Shown here in pieces: positions 7,784 through 16,079 of a stretch of DNA of 64,000 bases. The stretch covers positions 62,001 to 126,000 of the forward strand of contig NZ_JALPVJ010000017.1 of the NCBI RefSeq assembly GCF_023544445.1. Reading direction: 5' to 3'. A program made the position numbers and the translations under genes. The stretch is from Actinoplanes sp. M2I2. GTDB taxonomy: Bacteria > Actinomycetota > Actinomycetes > Mycobacteriales > Micromonosporaceae. The number at the start of each line of letters is the position of its first letter. The first letter of the stretch is position 1. The notes below the pieces were generated by a model. It was not told the origin of the DNA and made no database searches. It was given only the letters and a program-made list of their open reading frames with translations.

Positions 7784-8944
7784 ATGGTGTCGTCGATAGT
7801 CGAGCCGCGTCACCTCGCGGCCGGCCGTTACCGGGCGGCCGTGGACGACGTACCGGAGGTCCTCGAGCTGGTCGCGGACGTCTGCCAGGCGCCCATGGTC
7901 GCGCTCAAGGTCGCCGACGAGGCGCACGCGCACTTCGCGGCCACGCTGGGCATGCCGATGGCGGTCGACGTGCCCAAGTCGCGCTCGCTGTGCGACATCG
8001 TCGCCGGGCGCAACGACGCCATGGTCGTCGACGACGCGCTGCACGACCCGCGCCTGGCCGACCACCCGCTGGTCGCCGGGGCCACGCACGTCAACTTCAT
8101 CGCCGCCGCGCCGCTGCGCCACGACGGGCACATCGTCGGCGCGCTCTGCGTCTTCGACAACGGTCGGCGCCGGATCGACGCCGACACCACCCGGCGCTAC
8201 CTCGAGCGAATGGCGCGCCGCGTCGACTGCGAGACGGGGCTGCGGCACCTGCTGGTCACGCGGTCGCCGTACGAGCTGACCGGCCGCGACGATCTGCTGG
8301 CCACGGTGTCGCACGAGTTCCGGACGCCGCTGACCGCCATCCAGGGGTACGTCGAGCTGCTGACCGACATGCCGGGAGCGCTGCCGCCGGCGTACGCCCG
8401 GCAGCTGGAGGCGATCGGCCGCAACGCCGGCCGCCTGTGCCGCACCGTGGACACGCTGGTCCGGGCCGTGCACCAGCACGACAACGAGCCGGTCGGGGAC
8501 CGCCGCACCGTCGATCTGTCCTGCCTGACCAGGTCGGTGGCGGCCGGTCTGGGCTCGGCCGGGTCGCGTCTCGAGCTGAGCGCGCCGGATCGCGCGGTGC
8601 CGGTGCACGTCGACCCGGCTCTGCTCGAGGTGGCGATCGGGCACGTGCTGAGCAACGCCCTGGGGTTCAGCGCGCCCGGCCGGCCGGTGACCGTGACGGT
8701 CATCGACGACCCGAGCCCGGTGCTCGAGATCCGCGACACGGGGCCGGGTCTGAGCGCCGATGAGTTGCGCATGCTGGGTACGCCGTTCTTCCGGGGCTCG
8801 AAGGCCCGCGACGACGAGGCTCCGGGCATGGGTCTCGGGCTGGCCGTGACGCAGCGCATCGTCCGGGCGCAGGGCGGCGACCTGTGCTTCGCCAGCCCGG
8901 CCGACGGCGGCCTGGTCGCCCGGGTCGTCTTCAACGGAGGCTGA
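7784..8944 (+). CDS. GAF-domain sensor histidine kinase, orphan
   Basis: 386 residues. A GAF domain (~25-160) is followed by a dimerisation/phosphoacceptor domain with H-box VSHEFRTPLTAIQGY, phosphorylated His at residue 177, and an ATPase domain with N-box HVLSNALGFS, G1 DTGPGLS and G2 GMGLGLAVTQRIV. No transmembrane segment, so a cytoplasmic kinase sensing a small ligand or partner. The GAF domain resembles that of other actinobacterial sensors (VDVPKSRSLCDIV). No response regulator is encoded nearby. The ATG at 7784 has AAGGGGGA just upstream; the in-frame extension to 7658 is poor in protein character. Confidence 0.9.
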   Translation: MVSSIVEPRHLAAGRYRAAVDDVPEVLELVADVCQAPMVALKVADEAHAHFAATLGMPMAVDVPKSRSLCDIVAGRNDAMVVDDALHDPRLADHPLVAGATHVNFIAAAPLRHDGHIVGALCVFDNGRRRIDADTTRRYLERMARRVDCETGLRHLLVTRSPYELTGRDDLLATVSHEFRTPLTAIQGYVELLTDMPGALPPAYARQLEAIGRNAGRLCRTVDTLVRAVHQHDNEPVGDRRTVDLSCLTRSVAAGLGSAGSRLELSAPDRAVPVHVDPALLEVAIGHVLSNALGFSAPGRPVTVTVIDDPSPVLEIRDTGPGLSADELRMLGTPFFRGSKARDDEAPGMGLGLAVTQRIVRAQGGDLCFASPADGGLVARVVFNGG

Positions 8945-9012
8945 GGCTGAAACGGGGGTGGAGGCGGTGTCCGGCCTGTTTCGTACCGTCCGGAGCCGGG
9001 CATCTGACAGCC

Positions 9013-9369
9013 ATGTTCCCCGCTGAGAACCTGCGCGACTGGCGCGGCGAGAAGGTCATCGATCCCGACGGCGACAAGATCGGCGACTTGGAGGCGGTCT
9101 ATGTCGACACCGCCTCCGACCAGCCGGCTTTCGCCACCATCAAGGTCGGCATGCTCGGCCGGCACAAGCTTGCCTTCGTGCCGCTGGACGGCGCGACGGT
9201 GCTGCCGAGCGCCGTGCGTGTGCGCTACGACAAGAAGGTGGTCGGCGACGCCCCGACGATCGACGTCGACGGCGAGCTGGCCGCGGCCGACGAGCCGGGC
9301 GTCTTCGCCCACTACAACTTGCCCTACCAGACCGGTACGGCCGGCGAGCGCCGCCTGGCCCGCCGCTGA
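9013..9369 (+). CDS. PRC-barrel domain protein
   Basis: 118 residues. The first ~75 fit a PRC-barrel: DWRGEKVIDPDGDKIGDLEAVYVD, then AFATIKVGMLGRHKLAFVPLDGA. PRC-barrels are small beta-barrel modules found in photosynthetic reaction centre subunit H and RimM. In actinobacteria, stand-alone copies of this type are common and often stress-associated, without an established function. Cytoplasmic; no signal peptide. The start at 9013 matches the family N-terminus but has no clear ribosome site. Confidence 0.82.
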   Translation: MFPAENLRDWRGEKVIDPDGDKIGDLEAVYVDTASDQPAFATIKVGMLGRHKLAFVPLDGATVLPSAVRVRYDKKVVGDAPTIDVDGELAAADEPGVFAHYNLPYQTGTAGERRLARR

Positions 9370-9424
9370 CGTCCCCCGCCGTCGGAGCGTCGTCGAGCGT
9401 TGTCGAGGCCCGGCGGTGACGCGA

Positions 9425-9492
9425 ACCCTGACGTGGTGAGGACCGGCGCGGACCGACCTGGGGTCCGCGCGGGTCATGACCGGCGTCAGGGT
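9425..9492 (+). terminator. Nested inverted-repeat structure between PRC-barrel and HAD genes
   Basis: Outer arms ACCCTGACG (9425-9433) and CGTCAGGGT (9484-9492) pair perfectly. Inside them a 9-bp stem (9446-9454 with 9462-9470) closes on a 7-nt loop. The whole could fold into a long two-tier hairpin about 40 nt before the HAD start. Probably a terminator or a structured leader; no known RNA family recognised. Confidence 0.45.
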
Positions 9493-9533
9493 CGTTCATG
9501 TCCTGATGCCCCCGTCCCCGATCGAGCACCAGG

Positions 9534-10253
9534 ATGATGCCGAGCGTCAAGGCTGTGCTGTTCGACCTGGACGGCACCTTGATCGACCACGACAGCGCCG
9601 CCGCGGTCGCACTCACCCGGGCACTGGAAGCGACCCCCGGTCTCAGTCATCTCGACCACGAACGCGCGCGTCACCGCTGGCGCGAACTTGAGAACCTCGC
9701 CATGGACCGCTACCTCGCCGGCGACTTGACGTTCACCGGACAACGTCGCCTGCGGGTCACCTCCATCGCCGCAGAACTCGGGCTGGGCACCTGGGATAAC
9801 CCCCGGACCGACGCATGGTTCGCCAGCTACCTACGGCACTACGAAGCAGCCTGGTGCGCCTACGACGACGTCCAGCCGGCACTCCGAGCACTCGCCGTCC
9901 AGCGCCCCGGCCTCACCATCGGCGTTCTCACCAACGGTGACGCCGACCAGCAGCACCGGAAACTTCGGCGCACCGGACTCACCGCCGGCCTCTCCGAGGT
10001 CATAGTCTCCAGCACCGTCGGCGCCGCCAAGCCGGACGCGCGGATCTTCCATCACGGCTGCACGCGCCTGCGGCTGTCCCCAGCCGAAGTCGTCTACGTC
10101 GGCGACCGGCTTCACACCGACGCCATCGCCGCGACAAACGCCGGACTGCACGGCATCTGGCTCAACCGGAGCAACGACCCTCCGCACGAGGACATCTCGA
10201 CCATCGGAACCCTCGGCGATCTCCCGGCCGTCCTGGCCGAGATCGACAGATGA
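9534..10253 (+). CDS. HAD superfamily hydrolase, subfamily IA
   Basis: 239 residues. All four HAD motifs are present: I FDLDGTLID (nucleophile Asp11, acid Asp13), II LTNGD, III Lys in GAAKPDARIF, IV VGDRLHTDAIAA. A helical cap between motifs I and II makes it type IA, like haloacid dehalogenase or small-molecule phosphatases (YjjG/HDHD group). A cytoplasmic phosphatase of unknown substrate is most likely. Start 9534 or the next codon, 9537; AGG precedes closely. Stands alone downstream of a hairpin structure. Confidence 0.88.
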   Translation: MMPSVKAVLFDLDGTLIDHDSAAAVALTRALEATPGLSHLDHERARHRWRELENLAMDRYLAGDLTFTGQRRLRVTSIAAELGLGTWDNPRTDAWFASYLRHYEAAWCAYDDVQPALRALAVQRPGLTIGVLTNGDADQQHRKLRRTGLTAGLSEVIVSSTVGAAKPDARIFHHGCTRLRLSPAEVVYVGDRLHTDAIAATNAGLHGIWLNRSNDPPHEDISTIGTLGDLPAVLAEIDR

Positions 10254-10329
10254 GACCTGACGACGGGTTGGTGCACGACCTTGTGTTCCGGCCGGCCGGC
10301 GAGCGCCCCTGACCGTCGTGAGGTGCCCG

Positions 10330-11691
10330 TTACTGCTCGCCCGCATCAGGACTGCTCCCGCTTCGACCGGGGGATCTCGGCGCGCCGTCATCCCGTCCGG
10401 CCGGGATCTCACCGTGGGCGGCCGTCAGCCGTTGCTCGCCGGGGCGGGGCGAGCGGTCACCCGAGATGTCGTCGGCCCAGGTGAGCAGCCGGTGCAGGTG
10501 GGTGTCGGCCATCGCGGGCGTGAGGCCGGGGTTGCCGAGGGCGACGTCGCCGCTGGTGCCGTCGATGGTGATCACGGTGCCTTCGGGCAGCGACCGGTGG
10601 CCCGCCCGCGCTGCCGGGCCGTCGACGGTCAGCTCGGTCGTGCCGACGACGGCGGGCCGGCCCAGGGACCGGGCGACGACGGCGGCGTGGCTGGCCAGGC
10701 CGCCGCGGGTGGTCACGATGCCGGCCGCCGCGGCCAGCCCGTGCAGGTCGAGCGGTGAGGTCTCGGGACGGACGAGGATGACCGGCCCGTCGGCGGCCAT
10801 CCGCGCCGCCCGGTCGGCCGTGACGGCTATCCGGCCGGTGGCCACGCCGGGGGAGGCGCCGCGGCCGCGGGCCACCAGGTCGCCGCCGAGCATGCGCGGG
10901 GTGGCGGCGGCGCGCAGGTGCCGGGGCGTGATCCGGCGTACGGCCTGGCGGCGGTCGATGAGTCCTTCGTCGGCGAGGTCGACGGCCACGCGGACGGCGG
11001 CGCGGGCGGTGAGCCCGCCGGGGCGCACCTGCAGCAGCCACAGCCGTCCGGACTCGATCGTGAACTCGACGTGGCAGGCGTCGCGGTAGTGCCCTTCGAG
11101 CGTCGACAGCGCGTCGAGGAGGTCGTTCCAGGCCACCGGTTCGTGTTCGCGCAGGGCGGGCAGGGGCAGGGTGGTGGCGCGGCCCGAGACGACGTCGTCG
11201 CCGCGCCGGCCGAACAGGACGTCGCCGTACGGGACGCGGGCACCGCTGCCGGGGTCGCGGCTGAAGGCGACGCCGCTGGCCCCGCGCTCGCCGTAGACCA
11301 TCCGCTGGACCACGACGGCGGTGCCGAGGTCGTGCGGGATGCCGTGCAGCGACCGGTAGGTGCGGGCGCGCGGGGTGTTCCAGGAGGCGAAGACGTCCCG
11401 CACGGCCGGCGTGATCGGGCCGCGCACGTCGAGCAGGGTGGTCATCATGCCGGGCATCGACATCGCGGCGCCCGACCGCACGGACACCGCCTCGGCGTGC
11501 AGGTCGTCGCGGGCCGCGCCGAGCCCGGCGGGCAGCTCGCCGTGGCGCAGGAAGGCGCGGCCGGCGGGCACCCCGACGACGAAGCCGGCCGGCACCGGCA
11601 GGCCGAGCCGCATCATCGCGATCAGCCCGTGCGCCTTGCCGCCGAGCACGTCCGCGCCCCGGTCGACCGCCGGATCGAGCGGGAAGATCAT
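10330..11691 (-). CDS. PEP synthase/pyruvate phosphate dikinase-like protein without the C-terminal barrel
   Basis: 453 residues. An ATP-grasp-type N-terminal half (GGKAHGLIAMMRLGLPVPAGF, then VSVRSGAAMSMPGMM and VEFTIESGRLWLLQVRPG) is joined to the swivelling phosphohistidine domain (TTRGGLASHAAVVARSLGRPAVVG; phosphorylated His about residue 335). Full dikinases have ~870 residues and end in a PEP/pyruvate-binding barrel, absent here. The tail after residue ~400 is low-complexity. It could pass a phosphoryl group to an unidentified acceptor or serve regulation. ATG overlaps the previous gene's stop (ATGA, 11688-11691): third member of an overlapping operon. Confidence 0.85.
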   Translation of the reverse strand: MIFPLDPAVDRGADVLGGKAHGLIAMMRLGLPVPAGFVVGVPAGRAFLRHGELPAGLGAARDDLHAEAVSVRSGAAMSMPGMMTTLLDVRGPITPAVRDVFASWNTPRARTYRSLHGIPHDLGTAVVVQRMVYGERGASGVAFSRDPGSGARVPYGDVLFGRRGDDVVSGRATTLPLPALREHEPVAWNDLLDALSTLEGHYRDACHVEFTIESGRLWLLQVRPGGLTARAAVRVAVDLADEGLIDRRQAVRRITPRHLRAAATPRMLGGDLVARGRGASPGVATGRIAVTADRAARMAADGPVILVRPETSPLDLHGLAAAAGIVTTRGGLASHAAVVARSLGRPAVVGTTELTVDGPAARAGHRSLPEGTVITIDGTSGDVALGNPGLTPAMADTHLHRLLTWADDISGDRSPRPGEQRLTAAHGEIPAGRDDGAPRSPGRSGSSPDAGEQ

Positions 11692-12275
11692 CCGCGGGTC
11701 CGGCCGAGCGTGACGAGCAGATCTTCGTGCAGCTGGAACCAGACCACGTGGTACGAGGTCAGGCTGTCGGCCAGCTCTTCGAGGGCGCCGCCGCGGGCCC
11801 GGTCGAGGGCCGCGCCGAGCCGTCGCCGATAGCGTCCGAATCGCGGCAGCGCCGCGGCCAGCCGCCCGCAGACCACCTGGGCGCGCTGGTCGAGGTCGCC
11901 GAAGAGCTCCAGGACCCGGGCGTCGTACGCGGGGTCGCGGTGGTCGTTGGCCACGGGCACGCCGTCGACCGGGCGGAGCTGCCAGGCCGAGCACAGGTCC
12001 AGCAGTTCGGGGTTGAGGACGAGGAACTGCTCGTACGCGGCGCCCACCTCGGGGCCGGCCCCGGCCGTCTCGAGCTCGGCTGCGGCCTGCCGCGCGTCGC
12101 GGGCCCGGCCCGCCTCGGTCGGTCCCCAGGCGCCCAGTTCGCGGCGCACCAGACCGTCCACGGCCAGATCGATCAGCTCCGACTCGGTGTCCGCCTCGTC
12201 GAGGCCGGCCGCGTCGGCGACCCGGGCCAGCTCGGCGAACCCCAGGCAGCGCAGCGTGTGCAGCACCTGATTCAT
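11688..12275 (-). CDS. Winged-helix-like conserved protein of the dikinase operon
   Basis: 195 residues of unrecognised family. Residues ~1-65 look like a winged helix (HTLRCLGFAELARVADAAGLDEADTESELIDLAVDGLVRRELGAWGPTEAG), as in MarR-type proteins; the remainder is helical, with a conserved-looking SYHVVWFQLHEDLL near the end. Its start overlaps the TetR gene's stop as TGATG and its stop overlaps the dikinase-like gene's start as ATGA, so the three are made together. Most likely a partner or regulator of the dikinase-like protein; this rests on context only. Confidence 0.7.
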   Translation of the reverse strand: MNQVLHTLRCLGFAELARVADAAGLDEADTESELIDLAVDGLVRRELGAWGPTEAGRARDARQAAAELETAGAGPEVGAAYEQFLVLNPELLDLCSAWQLRPVDGVPVANDHRDPAYDARVLELFGDLDQRAQVVCGRLAAALPRFGRYRRRLGAALDRARGGALEELADSLTSYHVVWFQLHEDLLVTLGRTRG

Positions 12276-13360
12276 CAGGCCGGCCCGGCTTTCGCGGCCG
12301 CGTGGGCGGCACCCCGGCCGTCGGCCCGGGCGACGATCTCGCCGCCGGTGACCCGTACGGCCGTCTCGGTCTCGAACGTCGTGGCCGCGCCGGCCGCGGC
12401 GGCGAGGGTGCCGTGGTCGTCGAGGACGAGCCGCACCGGCCGAGGGGCCGCCCCGAAGACCTGGCGCAGCATCGCGGTGAGGTCGGTGATGCGCAGCCGG
12501 ACGAGCGCGCCCGTCTCGGCCGGGTCGTCGCTGACCAGGGCCAGTGTGATGGTGTCGCCGGGGCGGGCGGCGCGGATCGCCTCCTCGGCGGCCGCGAGCC
12601 GGCCGGTGCCCAGCACCACGACGACGCCGTCGTCCACGGTGGCGGCCTGGCCGCTGAGCTCGTCGGTGATCCGGGCCGGCGGGTCCCAGCTCTGCCGGAC
12701 CGGCCGGGCGGCCGGCACGTACGGCAGATGGGGTGGCTCCCAGCCGTCGGCGGGCTCCAGTCCGGCGAGCTCCAGTCCGGCGAGCTCCAGTCCGGCGAGG
12801 TGCCGGCAGGCGCGGGCCACGTCGAAGGGGTCGCCGAAGCCCGGGGCGCTCTCGGCCAGGCCGGCCGCGCCGTGCAGCATCGTCAGGATCAGCTCGGCCA
12901 GCCGCACCCGGCGACCGGGCCGCGAGCGATCCGATTCGAGCGCGACGGCCAGCAGCAGCGCTTCGAGCCGCGCGATCGGGGCCAGCGCGGCCCGTCCCCG
13001 TTCGTCGTCGAACACCCCGGTCAGCGACCGCGCCCGCAGTCGCCCGGCCGTGGCGTCGCCGGTGGCCAGCGGCAGCCGTTCGAGCCAGACGCGGGCGAAG
13101 GCCTCGGCCGCGTCCGCCAGCTTGGGCGGCGCTGCGGGCGCGGCCGAGGTGGGGGAGGGGGTGGCGTCGAGCAGGACCGCCAGATACAGCGACCGCTTGC
13201 TCGCGAAGTTGGAGTAGACGGCTCCGCGGGTCAGCTCGGCCCGTTCGGCGATGCGGTCGATCTTGGCTTCGGGGTAGCCGCGCTCGGCGAACTCGGCGCG
13301 GGCCGCGGTCAGCACGGCCGCGCGGGTGCGCGTCTGCTGCTGCGCGCGGGACATCCTCAC
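12275..13360 (-). CDS. TetR family regulator with an extended C-terminal domain
   Basis: 361 residues, far longer than the usual ~200. Residues ~8-60 carry the TetR HTH (TRAAVLTAARAEFAERGYPEAKIDRIAERAELTRGAVYSNFASKRSLYLAVL). A helical ligand domain follows. After a short LAGLE repeat near residue 190 there is an extra ~130-residue domain with beta/alpha character (VDDGVVVVLGTGRLAAAEEAI, DTITLALVSDDP) that I do not recognise. GTG at 13360 or ATG at 13354; AAGGG at 13361-13365 suits the ATG. First gene of the operon with the winged-helix and dikinase-like proteins, which it may autoregulate. Confidence 0.82.
   Translation of the reverse strand: MRMSRAQQQTRTRAAVLTAARAEFAERGYPEAKIDRIAERAELTRGAVYSNFASKRSLYLAVLLDATPSPTSAAPAAPPKLADAAEAFARVWLERLPLATGDATAGRLRARSLTGVFDDERGRAALAPIARLEALLLAVALESDRSRPGRRVRLAELILTMLHGAAGLAESAPGFGDPFDVARACRHLAGLELAGLELAGLEPADGWEPPHLPYVPAARPVRQSWDPPARITDELSGQAATVDDGVVVVLGTGRLAAAEEAIRAARPGDTITLALVSDDPAETGALVRLRITDLTAMLRQVFGAAPRPVRLVLDDHGTLAAAAGAATTFETETAVRVTGGEIVARADGRGAAHAAAKAGPA
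12754..12798 (-). repeat. Three perfect 15-bp repeats inside the TetR gene
   Basis: Units at 12754, 12769 and 12784 (GCTCCAGTCCGGCGA on the plus strand) are identical and encode LAGLE three times at the junction between the TetR ligand domain and the extra C-terminal domain. The array is in frame. Confidence 0.9.
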
Positions 13361-13376
13361 GCCCTTAGGATACTCA

Positions 13377-13392
13377 CATCATCCGAGTGATG
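13377..13392. promoter_or_regulatory. Possible operator upstream of the TetR-dikinase operon
   Basis: CATCA-N6-TGATG inverted repeat (13377-13381 and 13388-13392), about 20-35 bp upstream of the TetR start, in an AT-richer patch. A plausible autoregulatory site, but the arms are short. Confidence 0.3.
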
Positions 13393-13557
13393 AGAACATC
13401 TGAACGGCCCTCAGCGTGGGCGTTCGTGACCCGGCTGGTCGAGATCCGCGGGCGGCGCCGCTGGTCATTCCGCTTCCTGTACGCGCGGCCGCTCCCGCTG
13501 CCGGAGGCGCTGTCAGAGCCGCGTCGCCGTCCGGATCAGGCCCGCCAGCGCCAGTGA
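13390..13557 (+). CDS. Possible 55-residue protein, doubtful
   Basis: An ATG at 13390 opens a 55-codon frame with strong G/C third positions and a protein-like middle (WAFVTRLVEIRG, then WSFRFLYARPLPLPEAL), basic overall. It would be divergent from the TetR operon and overlap the 3' end of the LysR gene by 45 bases. No good ribosome site and no family recognised. It may be a remnant. Confidence 0.22.
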   Translation: MRTSERPSAWAFVTRLVEIRGRRRWSFRFLYARPLPLPEALSEPRRRPDQARQRQ

Positions 13558-14340
13558 CCGGCTGTGCGGCGGCCAGGCGATCACCGTCGTGACCAGCGGG
13601 GCGTCGAGCACGGGCACGGCGGCGAGCCCGTCGTGCAACGAGGACCGGATCGACTCGGGCAGCACGCTCACGGCCCGGCCCAGCGTCACCAGCTGGAGCA
13701 ACTGGACCACGTCGTGCACCTCGGGCCCGGGCCCCGGCGGATAGGTGGCGTCGCCGCTGGGCCAGCGCGGCAGCGGGACCTGCGCGAGATCGGACATCCG
13801 CACGTGCGCCCGGGCGGCCAGCTCGTGACCGGCCGGCACCACCAGCACCTGGCTCTCGGTGCTGAGCTCCTCGATGTCCAGGCCGGCGGCGGAGTCGAAC
13901 GGCAGGTGCAGCAACGCCACGTCGGCCCGGCCGTCGCGCAGCATTCGCTCCTGCTCACCGACGCTGCACAGCACCACATCGACGGTGACCGAGCCCGGTT
14001 CGGCCGCGTAGGCGTCGAGCAGCTTGGGCAGCAGCTCGCCGGCCGCCCCGGCCTTCGACACCAGCACCAGACCGGGGCTCTCCGAGGCCCGCCGGGCCCG
14101 CCTCTCGGCCGCCTCGACCGCACCCAGCGCGGCCCGGCCCTCGCGCAGCAGCACCGCCCCGGCGTCGGTCAGCGTCACCGAACGGCTGGTGCGGCGCAGC
14201 AGCTCGACCCCGATCCGGCGCTCGAGTTGACTGATCGCCCGCGACAGGGGTGGCTGCGCCATGCCGAGTCGTTGCGCCGCCCGCCCGAAGTGCAGCTCCT
14301 CGGCGACGGCGACGAAGTAGCGGAGCTCCCGCGTTTCCAT
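13513..14340 (-). CDS. LysR family transcriptional regulator
   Basis: 275 residues. The N-terminal HTH is classic (METRELRYFVAVAEELHFGRAAQRLGMAQPPLSRAISQLERRIGVELLRRT), followed by a linker helix and a periplasmic-binding-protein-like effector domain (LVVPAGHELA, then a LVTLGRAVSVLP patch). The short N-terminus METRELRYFV matches the family exactly, fixing the start at 14340. It is divergent from an SDR gene across 69 bp, the standard arrangement for a LysR protein activating its neighbour in response to a small-molecule inducer. Confidence 0.92.
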   Translation of the reverse strand: METRELRYFVAVAEELHFGRAAQRLGMAQPPLSRAISQLERRIGVELLRRTSRSVTLTDAGAVLLREGRAALGAVEAAERRARRASESPGLVLVSKAGAAGELLPKLLDAYAAEPGSVTVDVVLCSVGEQERMLRDGRADVALLHLPFDSAAGLDIEELSTESQVLVVPAGHELAARAHVRMSDLAQVPLPRWPSGDATYPPGPGPEVHDVVQLLQLVTLGRAVSVLPESIRSSLHDGLAAVPVLDAPLVTTVIAWPPHSRSLALAGLIRTATRL

Positions 14341-14355
14341 ACCGCCACGGTATCG

Positions 14356-14367
14356 CTGAGCACTCAG
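14356..14367. promoter_or_regulatory. Inverted repeat CTGAG-CA-CTCAG, candidate LysR site
   Basis: A 12-bp near-perfect dyad lies midway in the 69-bp region between the LysR and SDR genes, where a LysR protein would bind to control both. Supported by position and symmetry only. Confidence 0.45.
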
Positions 14368-14409
14368 ACGGTGTTGGCCCGATCCGGTCGCGGCGCCCAG
14401 GATCAATTC

Positions 14410-15129
14410 ATGAGGACGACAACGGCGCTGGTCACCGGCGCGAACAAAGGTATCGGATACGAGATCGCGGCCGGATTGGGCGCGCTCGGCTGGGCCGTGG
14501 GCGTGGGCGCCCGGTCGGCCGAACGCCGGGACGCGGCCGTCGAGAAGCTGCGCGCCGACGGGGTGGACGCGTTCGGGGTGCCGCTGGACGTGACCGACAA
14601 AGCCGGCGTCACCGCTGCCGCCGCCCTGCTGGCCGAGCGTGGCGGCCTCGACGTGCTGGTCAACAACGCCGCGATCACCGGCGGGCGACCGCAGGAGCCC
14701 ACCGTCGTCGACCCGGCGATGGTCGCGACGGTGGTGGACACCAACGTGCTCGGCGTCATCCGGGTCACCAACGCGATGCTGCCGCTGCTGCGCCGCTCGC
14801 CGTCGCCGCGGATCGTCACCATGTCCAGCAGCGTGGGCTCGCTGACGTTGCAGAGCGGGGGCACCGAGGACGTGGGCCCGATCTCCGCCGCGTACGCGCC
14901 CTCGAAGAGCTTCCTCAACGCGGTCATCGTGCAGTACGCCAAGGAGCTGGCCGGCACGAACATCCTGATCAACCTGGCCTGTCCCGGTTACGTCGCCACC
15001 GACCTGAACCACTTCAGCGGCTACCGCACCCCCAGTCAGGGCGCGGCCATCGCCGTCCGGCTGGCCACGTTGCCCGACGACGGCCCGACCGGCGGGTTCT
15101 TCGACGACGCCGGCCCGGTGCCGTGGTGA
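14410..15129 (+). CDS. Short-chain dehydrogenase/reductase, carbonyl reductase-like
   Basis: 239 residues. NADP(H)-binding TGANKGIGYEIA (10-21), NNAA structural motif near residue 87, SSS before the active site, catalytic YAPSK near 160 and the substrate-loop CPGYVATDLNHFSG. TGANKGIG and the closing GPTGGFFDD resemble plant/bacterial carbonyl reductase-type SDRs, which reduce aldehydes and ketones with NADPH. Cytoplasmic. Under probable control of the divergent LysR regulator. Start 14410 is chosen from the family N-terminus; no strong ribosome site. Confidence 0.9.
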   Translation: MRTTTALVTGANKGIGYEIAAGLGALGWAVGVGARSAERRDAAVEKLRADGVDAFGVPLDVTDKAGVTAAAALLAERGGLDVLVNNAAITGGRPQEPTVVDPAMVATVVDTNVLGVIRVTNAMLPLLRRSPSPRIVTMSSSVGSLTLQSGGTEDVGPISAAYAPSKSFLNAVIVQYAKELAGTNILINLACPGYVATDLNHFSGYRTPSQGAAIAVRLATLPDDGPTGGFFDDAGPVPW

Positions 15130-15166
15130 CGCTGCACTGGTGATGCTCGTGCGAGCTGCCGCCGTC

Positions 15167-15637
15167 TCAATTCAGCAGGCTGACGCCCAGAGCGAGGACG
15201 GCCAGGCCCTGCAGGACGGCGCGGGGGACGATGATCCGGTCCCAGGCGCGCTGCCAGGAGCGTACGTCCGCCGGGGTTTCGTGGGCGTCGGCGGCCGCGG
15301 TGAGTCTGCGGTTGATGGGTGCGCTGATCCGCACGTAGAGCAGCACCCAGACGACCAGCAGCAGGAACGCCGCCCCCGCGCTCGCCGACGCGGCGGTGTG
15401 ACCGGCCACCGCGGCGAGCACGGCCGCCACGCCGGCCGCGACGACACCGAGAATGCCGGGAACGGGCATGCGCCGGTCGGCCACGCCGTGCAGCTGGCCC
15501 ATGACCGTCGTGAGCGTGGCGTCGTCGACCCGGGCCAGGGCGGATCGTTGCACGAGCGCGCAGAAGGCATCGGTGCCGTAGACGATGCCCGTACTCAGAA
15601 TGGCCAGAAGCGCGGCCAGCTGCGCGACCAGGGTCAT
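15167..15637 (-). CDS. DUF1772-like integral membrane protein
   Basis: 156 residues with four hydrophobic segments (about 5-25, 58-80, 86-104 and 138-155). The layout (a TGIVYGTDAFCALVQRSAL opening, a conserved WQRAWDRIIVPRA segment before the last helix) fits the DUF1772/anthrone oxygenase-like family, whose bacterial members have no settled function. Its ATG overlaps the stop of the SnoaL-like gene (ATGA, 15634-15637), so the two form a translationally coupled pair governed by the TetR operators upstream. Confidence 0.72.
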   Translation of the reverse strand: MTLVAQLAALLAILSTGIVYGTDAFCALVQRSALARVDDATLTTVMGQLHGVADRRMPVPGILGVVAAGVAAVLAAVAGHTAASASAGAAFLLLVVWVLLYVRISAPINRRLTAAADAHETPADVRSWQRAWDRIIVPRAVLQGLAVLALGVSLLN

Positions 15638-16062
15638 GCCCGGGGCTCCGGGCCGGTCAGCTGCGGCAGGGCGCCGACCTGCTGGAACACCTGCATGAGG
15701 TTCAGCTCGTCCCAGTGCTCGACGAACAGGCCGTCGCGTACCCGCCAGATGTCGATGCTGCGCATCTCGACCGGCTTGCCGCTGGCCGGGATGCCCAGCA
15801 GGTCGCCGGTGTGGGTGCCGCGATAGACGAAGCGGCCCACCACCCGGTCACCGGCGACGACCAGGTCTTCCCGGGTGACCTGGACGTCGGGCAGCCCGGT
15901 GAAGAAAGCGTTCCAGAACTGCCGGTTGGCCTCCCGCCCGTCGGCGACGAAGGCGTTGTGGTTCACGTAGTCGTCGGCGACGAACCGGTCCACCAGGTCG
16001 GCGTTGTGCGTGTTGGTCATCTCGACGAAGAGGTCGGTGAGTTCGCGTCCGGGGCTGGTCAT
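15634..16062 (-). CDS. SnoaL-like/ester cyclase family protein
   Basis: 142 residues, NTF2-like fold. MTNTHNADLVDRFVADDYVNHN, then FWNAFFTGLPDVQVTREDLVVAGDRVVGRFVYRGTHTGDLLGIPASGK and VEMRSIDIWRVRDGLFVEHWDELN form the pattern of SnoaL-type polyketide cyclases and their many non-polyketide relatives. No polyketide genes are nearby, so a general stress or detoxification role is likelier. AAGGAG 6 nt before the ATG at 16062 fixes the start. Four TAGCNNNGCTA sites lie immediately upstream, shared with the divergent TetR gene. Confidence 0.87.
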   Translation of the reverse strand: MTSPGRELTDLFVEMTNTHNADLVDRFVADDYVNHNAFVADGREANRQFWNAFFTGLPDVQVTREDLVVAGDRVVGRFVYRGTHTGDLLGIPASGKPVEMRSIDIWRVRDGLFVEHWDELNLMQVFQQVGALPQLTGPEPRA

Positions 16063-16079
16063 GTCGGGCTCCTTAGGGT

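Noticed and set aside
9425-9492. tRNA or known riboswitch
   Set aside because: The folding is a simple nested stem; no cloverleaf, no conserved riboswitch core recognised.
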